From contig NC_088775.1 in NCBI RefSeq assembly GCF_954871325.1, positions 23,475,561-23,539,560 of the forward strand: a stretch of DNA of 64,000 bases. The letters are read 5' to 3'. The notes under the pieces were generated by a model. It had not been told where the DNA came from. It worked only from the letters and a program-made list of their open reading frames with translations, and did not search any database. Position numbers and translations under genes: made by a program. Position 1 is the stretch's first letter, and every line of letters begins with the position of its first letter. The stretch is from Gordionus sp. m RMFG-2023. Lineage: Eukaryota > Nematomorpha > Gordioida > Chordodea > Parachordodidae. Shown piece by piece: positions 56,251 to 64,000 of the stretch.

Positions 56251-56772
56251 TAGGGGGGGGCGCATAAGCTTAATTTTTTTAGAACACTCCTGAGAATGTC
56301 AGGACTACTGACGGCCGTTAGTAAGCCAGGAGATTTTGCTTATATGGCAGAAAGATCGAACCCATATTAGCCAAATCTTGAGGCTAGAATGATAATATTT
56401 TGACTAAAGTTTTATTTTGTCTAATTTTGACCTTATTGGAAAATTCATAGCTAGGCCAATGATTATTTAGTAATGAGTCGTATCTTATTAGCCATCAAAG
56501 AGGTACTAGGATTATTTTATATATTTATACTTATCCAGATATCATTTATTAGAAAGTTTAAGCCAAGAATATGTAAAAAATAAGCTTAAGTATTTCCTAT
56601 TATTAAAAAAAATATAACAATATTCTATTTGCATCAATCCTACATTATCGATTTTTAAATACTCAAAATTTTCTTATTTTTTTTTCTGTAATCTCTTAAT
56701 ATATTTAAAACATTCAATAATTATGTAAAAAATTTAAATAATTATATCTAAAAATTGATATTCGAATTTAAT
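56251..56772 (+). other. GNB5 upstream region
   Basis: About 520 bp between the TE block and the GNB5 ATG. It begins with TAGGGGGGGG, has a slightly less A/T-rich part at 56270-56400, and then becomes A/T-rich. The promoter and 5' UTR should lie here; I recognise no specific site. Confidence 0.4.
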
Positions 56773-59700
56773 ATGACTACATTTGAAGATAAAAATGTTT
56801 CTGTTGAGGAACTACAACTCCAAGCAGATCAACTTAAAAGTAGATTGGAAGAAGAGAAACAAAAATTAAATGACACTTCATGTATATAAATATTAATGTT
56901 CTCTATATTTCCAAAAATAGTGGTCGAGGCAACAAGTAAACTGGAATGTTTACCTCCTTTGACAATTAAAACAAGAAGAATACTCAAAGGTCATCAAAGT
57001 AAGATTTTATGTATTGATTGGTCACTGGATAAACATCATCTGGTATCATCATCTCAAGTAAATATTTGAATTTTAAATTTTGTAAAGTAATTTGATATAG
57101 GATGGGAAGATAATTGTTTGGGATGCATTTACTACAAATAAAGTTGAATATAATTTAATTTGAATATATATGTTAATTAAAACAAAGGAGCATGCATTTT
57201 CTATGCCAACAACATGGGTTATGGCATGTGCATTTGCACCTTCTGGGAATATGATAGCTTGTGGGTATTAAATTTTCTGAGCTTATAATCTTGTTTCTAC
57301 ATAAATGTTTTAAAATTTAATTAATCTTAACATAAAGTTTTAATAGATTAAAACTATTAAAATTGAAAATATCAGTGGTTTAGATAACAAATGTACAGTA
57401 TTTAACTGGGGTACAAATCCATCACTATCTGGGTCTGGAACAAATATGGCAACAAAGGATAATAATGAAGAGGATTCTGGTTATGATTCCCATATATTAT
57501 GATTTTTAAAATGTTTTTTTTCAATAATTATAAAATATCTAGGATTTTACTAAAGGAAAGAGAAACCTATTAGCTTTTCTCCCCATAAATTTTATTTAAA
57601 ATCTTTAGACTCCATTTTTGCATTTTTTTTCTATTTTAACTTAAATTATTATTTATATAAATTACTAATCTTTAATTATATTTATTCATTTATAATGGCA
57701 TTGTTATATTTTTTTGTGGAGAAGGAGTATAGTTGGATAATTTTTTTAGTTTAAAATGATATTTGTTATATATTTTGATTTACTATAATTATTATAAACA
57801 TATATTGTCAATTGACTTAAAGGTGTAAAAAAGAAAGCTGTAGCCACCCATACAAGCTATATGTCAACTTGCACATTTTCTGGATTAGATCAACAGGTTT
57901 TAAATAGAAAAGGGGGCATTAATTATTTTTTGATGCAAAGCTATTAGGGATTTGGAAAAATGCAAAATGAATCAAATAATTTACTATTTTTGTGAATCAT
58001 AAATAATAAAATCATCATATTATTTGATTTGATTCTATTTTTTCAAAAAACAAATAATGAATAATTTTAATTACACATTTTTATGAAGTTAATGAAATAT
58101 ATTCTTATTATAGATAAATTTTAATTATTATTTTATTTTATTTTAATGTTATTTTATTTTTAAATATTTTGTAATCCCAACCTAATTTAAAAAGAAAAAT
58201 AACTCAATTCATATGTAGTAAATTAATCTATAAGTTTAAATGCAATTTATGAGTACATTGAAATTAAAAAAAATTTTTTATCCATAGATTACAAATATGG
58301 AAAATTATTTAAAATTGACCAAATAATGAATAATTAAATTAGGGATGCACCAACCCACAATTATTTCACTGATCTGATCCGATATTTGCCGATAAAAATA
58401 AAAAACTATGTTTAATAATTTTTAAAAGCATTTCAATCAGAATAATATGTCCAATGCTTTTAAAAATAAAAGTCTTGAAGCTTTGAAATTCTGAAAATAT
58501 ATCTTACCTTTAAATTTATATATAATGTTTTATTTTGTTAAGTTAAAGAATTATACATATAGTTTGATATTATTATTTTTTTAATTATTATCAAAATTTT
58601 CAATTATCTATTTTGGCTTTAATGCAAATAAATATAAATTAATATGCTAGCACACTATATATATTTATATTAAATTTTCTATATAACAAACTATATACTT
58701 TTATAGTCAAAACAATAGGTAACTTTATTTTAAATTGTTTTCTATATATAGTATTAATAATTATGTAATTTAATTTTAATTTTATGCAATTATATTGACC
58801 TCAATAATATAATATTAAATATAGGAAAGTTATAATATTGTATTACAAATATAATATTCAAATTATAACCTTTTAAAATATATAAGATATAACATATACC
58901 TTTATTTGAATAAAAATAAATTAAATATTAGGGCTGTGCCGATCCACATTTTTACCTATCCGATATTTTCCTATATTGGTTCAAAACCGATCCGATACCG
59001 ATATTTATACTGATTTTTCACCACCCCCCTTTGAACAAAATATAATTAAGAAATCAGTATTTTTTATGCAAAAAATCGAATTATGCATTTAATTTTTTAA
59101 TTTATACAATTAAGACTATAATTAAAAAATAAAATTATAATAGATAAAAAAATATAATAATTTAAAATAAATATACATAAGATAAAATAACAAAAAAAAA
59201 GTAAAAAGATCGGATCGGGTTTCTACAGGTATCGGCCTGATCCGATATTTTTGGAAAACACCAAATATCGGTGCCGATCCTATATTTAATATCAGCACAG
59301 CCCTATTAAATATTAATTATTAAATAAAGATTTATTACTAGGAAGGAAAATTAGTTCAAAAATAAATGAAAAATATCAATAAAAAAGCAATAAATAATTT
59401 GTATAAAAATAAAAAAATATAAAATTATGTATCGGTGTTTAAAAATATCGACCATCCAATATATTTTTTGAAAGTCCAATATCGGCACCGATTCGATACC
59501 AATATTTAAAATCGGTAACAACGCTAAATCGAATTATTTTTATTCAAATCTGAATGTAACAATTCATATCTTTGATCTATTTTCATTGTTTAAGTTAGAA
59601 TATTGATTTACATGAAAATTTCCCCAGCAATAAATTCGAAATTTAACGAATTTACAAATGATACTAATACATACGAGTACAGGTAACGTTGCATAAATTA

Positions 59701-61312
59701 ACGCTTCTGTAATTATATTATTTTAAAAATATATTGAAGAGTATTATAACCGTTACATTTTTCGTTACTTTATAAATTTTAGTCCATTTTTTTGTAAAAT
59801 GGCTAAATAAGAATCTGCCTTTGTATTTTTTTTTAATAAAAAATTAACAAACATGTTTCTGTTTATAGTTTATACTGTTTTAATAAAGAATATTTAGGCT
59901 TTACATAGTGAAACGAATGCTGATAATATAAGAAGCCATGATAAATTAGTGATGGCATCTCTTCCTGATTTTAAAAAACATACAAGCTTTAAAATAAATT
60001 TAAATTTAACTTTTTAAGGTTGCTAAAAAATGTTTTGATAGACGTATTTTATTATCGTTTTTCCCTTTCTCTATTCTTCCTAAAATTTTAAAATAAGAAT
60101 GCCAGCACATAATTATATAACGAAGAGCTTTTAATACAATTTTTGTAACTATATATGTATAACGTGCCCAACCCTGAATGTTATACAAATCTGTTATAGA
60201 TGTTAAAAAATAATATTTTAATATTAATTTAAATATAATATAATAATATAATATTATATTGATTCAAATAAATTATATTGGTTCAAATAAATTTTAATAT
60301 TAATTAAAATAAATTATAATGTTAATTAAAATAATTTATAATAATATATTATAATAATCGAATGACCTTTTCGCGATTTATATTTTTTACTTTTACTTGT
60401 TTTATTTTATATAATATTCAAATTTATATCCTAAAATAATATTATATAAAGTGAAAATTTTATATATGAAGAATCACAATGTAATTCTTATTTTAATAAT
60501 ATGGTTTTCTTAACTCTAGTTAGCCATCATGTGTTTCCAACAAAATCAACGAAATCTAACATTTTTAATAGCCTTTATTTATTAATAACTAATGGATTTT
60601 TACGTTTTACTTATGAATAAAACACATAATAAAAAAAACTAATATTATATATCGTTATAAATATAATCTTAGATTTTGACGGGCAGTGGTGACAGTATTT
60701 GTGCTTTATGGGATGTGGAAAGTGGTTCTATGATTCAATCATTTCATGGCCACACGGCAGATGTTATGTCCTTACACATTTCCCCAACTGAAACGGGCAA
60801 TATATTTGTCTCAGGGGTATAATAAAAATTGATATTTCTTCTTTTTTTTGATATTTTGCGTAATAACTAAACAAGTAGGAATAGGAAAATAAAGAAAAAA
60901 ATTTTGAATTTTAAAAATATGAAAAAGTTTCAATATTTTCGATTCTATTTTTTACAGGGTTGTGATCGAGCCGCCATAATATGGGACATGAGGACGGGTA
61001 AATCCATCCAAACCTTCCAAGGACAACATCAGTCGGACATCAATAGCGTGCGATTTTATCCCAGTGGGGACGCCTTCGCCACTGGTAGTGATGATAGCAC
61101 AGTATCAAAAAAATATTTGCCATACTATTATTGTAATAATAAAATAAGGCAAGTTTAAGAATGATTAGAAGATATAATTATTGATTATTTAGAGAAAAAT
61201 TAAATTATATATTAGTGTAGATTATTCGACCTCCGTGCTGACAGGGAAATTTGCGTCTATACCAAGCCTAGTATTATATTCGGCGTTAGTTCCATCGATT
61301 TTTCTATTAGCG
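56773..61312 (+). CDS. GNB5: G protein beta-5 subunit (first nine coding exons)
   Basis: This WD-repeat beta subunit pairs with the GGL domain of R7-type RGS proteins to quench Gi/o signalling, mainly in neurons. Exons: 56773-56881, 56921-57057, 57101-57142, 57188-57264, 57376-57479, 57823-57896, 60673-60816, 60958-61101 and 61216-61312; phases agree throughout. Exon 1 encodes the N-terminal coiled coil ([20 protein letters not shown]). Exon 2 has [19 protein letters not shown]. Later come [95 protein letters not shown] and [22 protein letters not shown] and APSETGN-like signatures fit GNB5 rather than GNB1-4. About 309 of an expected ~360 residues are present; the last WD repeats lie beyond 64000. 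Introns 1-3 are only 39, 43 and 45 bp. Confidence 0.93.
58340..59526. mobile_element. Old hAT MITE, host of a younger insertion
   Basis: Left end TAGGGATGCACCAACCC, right end GGTAACAACGCTA; subterminal CCGATATTTGCCGAT and ATCGGCACCGATTCGATACC words. Flanks AATTAAAT and AATCGAAT match only 6/8. It is interrupted by 58929-59305. Confidence 0.5.
58929..59305. mobile_element. 377-bp hAT MITE with exact target duplication
   Basis: TAGGGCTGTGCCGATCC at the left, ATCAGCACAGCCCTA at the right, and TTAAATAT on both sides (58921-58928, 59306-59313). Subterminal CGGATCGG/CCGATCC words; no coding. Confidence 0.88.
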
Positions 61313-62305
61313 GTAACCTTACTATTTACTACATCACATTATATATGATGGCAATTCATCTGATTAATGTTAATCAATTCATTCGTTAATTGTTACTAAC
61401 TTAAAATAATGGCACAAAAGTTTCATGACCAAATTGTCGAAAGTTTATAGGATATGTAAGTATTCCATCAGATGATTTTTAATTTTAAATAACACGCCCA
61501 GTAAATGATTGATCATTTAATAACTTTAAATCACATATTTAGCGCAAAGATCTGATTTTGTCGGAAATGTAATTTCAACATGTTTTAGAATATAAATTCG
61601 ATAAATTTGAAACAATTTTGTAACATATTATACATATTGACTGAAGGCAATACACGCATATCTAGATTCCGAACATTGGCGATAACTTTAAAATTATAAA
61701 TTCTCTCTCTGGAATGTATAACTGAACAGATGTTCCATCTTCTAAAATTTGCACTTTAATGTATTATTTTTTAAAAAATCTATTCTCTTTGAAAATTTTC
61801 TATTATATTTTCTATATTTTTATTATGCAAGATACTTTAATCTAAAATGAGTTCAAATAACATTAAAAAATTAAATTTAAAAGAATGTTTAATTATTGTG
61901 CTCTCGGAACTATAATTATATCTAAAATTAATTTTTGTTTAATGTATAGAAATTCTTTGACTTTGGTGGTAAAATGTGTAGTTTTGCTGCCTAGATTTTT
62001 TAAAAACTTTAATGTTTTTGTCGAAAAATGGCAATTTGTGGATGTTACTATAGGAATGAAAAGAAAGTTATTTTTATAATATTTAATCTGGTTTCTGCTT
62101 TGGTTAGTGGGTTGATTGAAGGGAATGCAGAAGCTCAAGTTTGTCTCATATTAGATTTGTCTAGCTAGGAATAGTTGCCATACCATCAGATCTTAACACA
62201 TTTACATGAGATAAGTTAGTGGACTTAAGATTGTTAATAATATTTACGGTTGCATGATTAATTACTATATGGCTCTGGTGTCTGATAATATAAATAATCT
62301 AGATC
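61313..62305 (+). other. GNB5 intron 9, first part
   Basis: No downstream GNB5 exon (expected to start like RLLFAGYND) could be found before 64000. The stretch is A/T-rich apart from the retroelement fragment at 61893. Confidence 0.55.
61893..62138 (-). mobile_element. Retroelement 3'-end fragment (minus)
   Basis: The minus frame has NFLFIPIVTSTNCHFSTKTL, then KFLKNLGSKTTHFTTK and FLYIKQKLI. Same terminal domain as at 23405-23710, so the same LINE-like family. Short and isolated. Confidence 0.5.
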
Positions 62306-62560
62306 ATTGCCTGCTAGGGATCTGCATTGGGCGTCGGCCATATCCCGAGCAATTTTTTTCTATTTTCCAAGATAACCTGAAATAAAAATTATTTGTTTGC
62401 CCGGTCGGGCTTGAATTTATTTAAATATAGAATTAATTTTTTTCCCAATATGGTTTATTTTTACACTCAACATAAATATTAGCGCCTTGTTTCTTGCAAA
62501 TATTTAAAAATATTATAATTTTATTTCAAAATTTAAACTCGTGGCCCAGTCCTATTTTAA
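62306..62560. mobile_element. Fragment related to the MITE at 38474
   Basis: Starts AGGGATCTGCATTGGGCG and shares GAATTTATTTAAATATAG and AATTAATTTTTT with 38530-38560. The GCCCGGTCGGGC cluster supports the assignment. No right end recognised. Confidence 0.45.
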
Positions 62561-62569
62561 ACTTTTTTT

Positions 62570-63985
62570 GTAGTGGCCCTTTTCCAGGTTTATTCGAGGA
62601 TGCTATTTCCCCTTCTAATCGCCTTTCTATTTTCCACTTTCTGGGCAACGCCCCGAGTCAAACCTAACTCTTTCACCCAGCTTGTCTTTCGTCGCTTTCT
62701 GAGTTGTCTCTTCTCTTCTAATCAACAACGTCTATCCAATCAATCTTCTTTTGCCTTCCGTTCAACATGTCCAAACCATCTAAGTCTACAAGACATTTCC
62801 TATTGCTTCTATCCTACTCAGTTCTTCTCTTGTTTTTTCCTCGCTCAGAGATACTTTGCATATCCATCTGTTCATTCTCATCTCCATTCTTTCCACCTTA
62901 GTTCATGAGTCTCCTAATTGTCCATGCTTCTCTTAAATTTTGCATAAATTTTTCCTTCAAAGCTAGAAAGACATTTTTACCGGTTAAAATTGTAGATATC
63001 TCTCTAAATTTCTTCCAATCATATCCTATCCTTGCCACCACTTCCAAGTTAATGCCCATCTGAGTTATCACCTACTTAACAGTACTTCCCTACTTTCCAT
63101 ACTTATTTCATTTCCAATATAAACTAGTCATTCTATTATCTTGCACTCCTTTCACACTTTCTACAAATATATGTCGTGCTTGCCTTCTTCAGGCTTTCAT
63201 TTACATTACTACACCTATTGTGAACCCATTACAAAGCAGATACAACTAAAGTCTCTAGCAACACCTTTCCCATATACACCACATGGCCACGTGCCTGTCT
63301 CCTCGATCTTTAGACTCAAGACGAATTATTTTGAAACTTTCCCTATCCCTAACATTTCGAATCACATTTCATGCCTCTTCATACATCACCATCACTGCAG
63401 ATATTAGCCATTCATCAACTTCCGATTTCCTCAGGGCCCATTTTGTAATCTCATGCGGCATTCTGTCAAATACCTTCTCCTGATCTATAAATGCATAATA
63501 AAGCCACTTCCTCTTGGTATAATTACCTCACATCAAAAATAGTGTCAGTACTACTCTTCCCATGATTAAACCTGAACAGCATGTCATCCAATTTCAATTC
63601 TCCTTTCTAAAACTCTCGAAAACCTTAATTGCATGTTTTTGAAGTTTAATAGCTTTGTATATACAAACTAGTAAATTACACTTTTTGTTGTATATCAGGA
63701 TTATCACACTTTTCCACCATTCGTCAGGAGTAATTCATTCAAGAATAATCAGCATACAATGAAAGGTGGTTCACTCGATTCCCTGATCTTCATCCTTAAA
63801 CATTTCTGATCATTCTCGTAGACCCGCTCCTTTATCTTTCATATATTTTAAAGCTTTTCTAAACATCTTTATCAAATCTACAGCAAGGCCATTTCACATT
63901 ATTGTCTTAATCTCTTCATTCACGACTTCCTAACTTTTTATTTCATTACTACCAATTATGATTTTTCCCTCAAAATAATTTGAAC
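62570..63985 (-). mobile_element. LINE reverse-transcriptase remnant (minus)
   Basis: Minus-strand pieces from 63985 downwards: ALKYMKDKGAG; then WWKSVIILIYNKKCN and YKAIKLQKHAIKVFESF (cf. NYRGIKL..H.MKVFE); the STDTIF segment; YYAFIDQEKVFDRMPHE (cf. AFVDLEKAFDRVP); KWALRKSEVDEWLISAVMVM; VVARIGYDWKKFREI; MNRWICKVSL; and near 62660-62790 the DWIDVV and SWVKELGLTRGVAQKVENR end. The RT YADD region seems deleted (no trace between ~63240 and ~63090). Many stops and frame shifts; old. It belongs to a non-LTR lineage different from the LINE at 43872 and continues past the window edge at its 5' side. Confidence 0.72.
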
Positions 63986-64000
63986 AGTTTACACCCATTA

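Larger units (their letters stand above)
57897..60672 (+). other. GNB5 intron 6 with nested hAT MITEs
   Basis: A 2.8-kb intron between otherwise short ones. It contains a nested pair of hAT-like elements (58340-59526 and 58929-59305). The remainder (57897-58339, 59535-60672) is A/T-rich with nothing recognised. Confidence 0.65.

Noticed and set aside
57470-57510. GNB5 read-through in exon 5 ending at a stop (...GYDSHIL)
   Set aside because: The donor at 57480 in the same phase joins to 57823, giving D-S-G-V-K-K-K-A-V as expected for the family; the stop lies in the intron.
62573-63483. Plus-strand frames of 111, 88 and 66 codons
   Set aside because: They are antisense to the minus-strand LINE remnant, whose RT motifs explain the open, pyrimidine-rich strand.

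Overview
The window is animal nuclear DNA from a very AT-rich invertebrate. It holds parts of three conserved metazoan or eukaryotic genes, each cut by GT-AG introns: the long-form tRNase Z (ELAC2), a synaptogyrin, and the G protein beta-5 subunit (GNB5). The standard genetic code reads through all of them. Some introns are tiny (39, 43 and 45 bp in GNB5) and others are huge. I cannot fix the phylum: very short introns, extreme AT content and abundant hAT and LINE elements occur together in several invertebrate lineages. No rRNA, tRNA, CRISPR array or bacterial operon was seen.

Layout. 1-1790: a decayed retroelement 3' end (+) split by a small hAT element. 2089-5202: a MITE, a Tc1/mariner fossil (-) and a complete 1.8-kb hAT element with an exact 8-bp target duplication. 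5406-9280: the last six exons of ELAC2 (+), with hAT debris in one intron. 10546-41252: synaptogyrin (-), tail to tail with ELAC2; its four coding exons make a complete 222-residue protein, but intron 1 is about 27.5 kb. That intron is a stack of nested transposons: hAT elements at 14870-20445 (with another inside at 15201-18394), 21284-22990, 25107-27249 and 27695-36155. The last contains a 7.7-kb foldback-like hAT at 28222-35905, with kilobase arms of tandem repeats. At 36535-39457 lies an unclassified element with ~595-bp terminal inverted repeats.

41340-56250: between synaptogyrin and GNB5 lie a second copy of the decayed retroelement, a LINE of about 3.7-3.9 kb (43872-47572) with an unusual repetitive linker, long minisatellite arrays, and a hAT at 53201-56139 with an exact target duplication. 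The outer ends at 43165 and 56250 match each other as hAT termini, so much of this stretch may be one very large element filled by later insertions. 56773-61312: the first nine coding exons of GNB5 (+); the C-terminal WD repeats lie beyond the window. 61313-64000: intron with more retroelement debris, including a LINE on the minus strand.

The host genes are unrelated in function: ELAC2 processes tRNA 3' ends, synaptogyrin is a four-pass vesicle protein, and GNB5 partners R7-type RGS proteins. The main story is how transposons have inflated one intron and the intergenic space. The most distinctive signals are the giant foldback hAT, a shared 12-bp terminus (TAGTGTTGTTAA) attached to different GC-rich subterminal repeats, the long-TIR element of unknown superfamily, and the repeated FWxP block inserted between the endonuclease and RT of the LINE.
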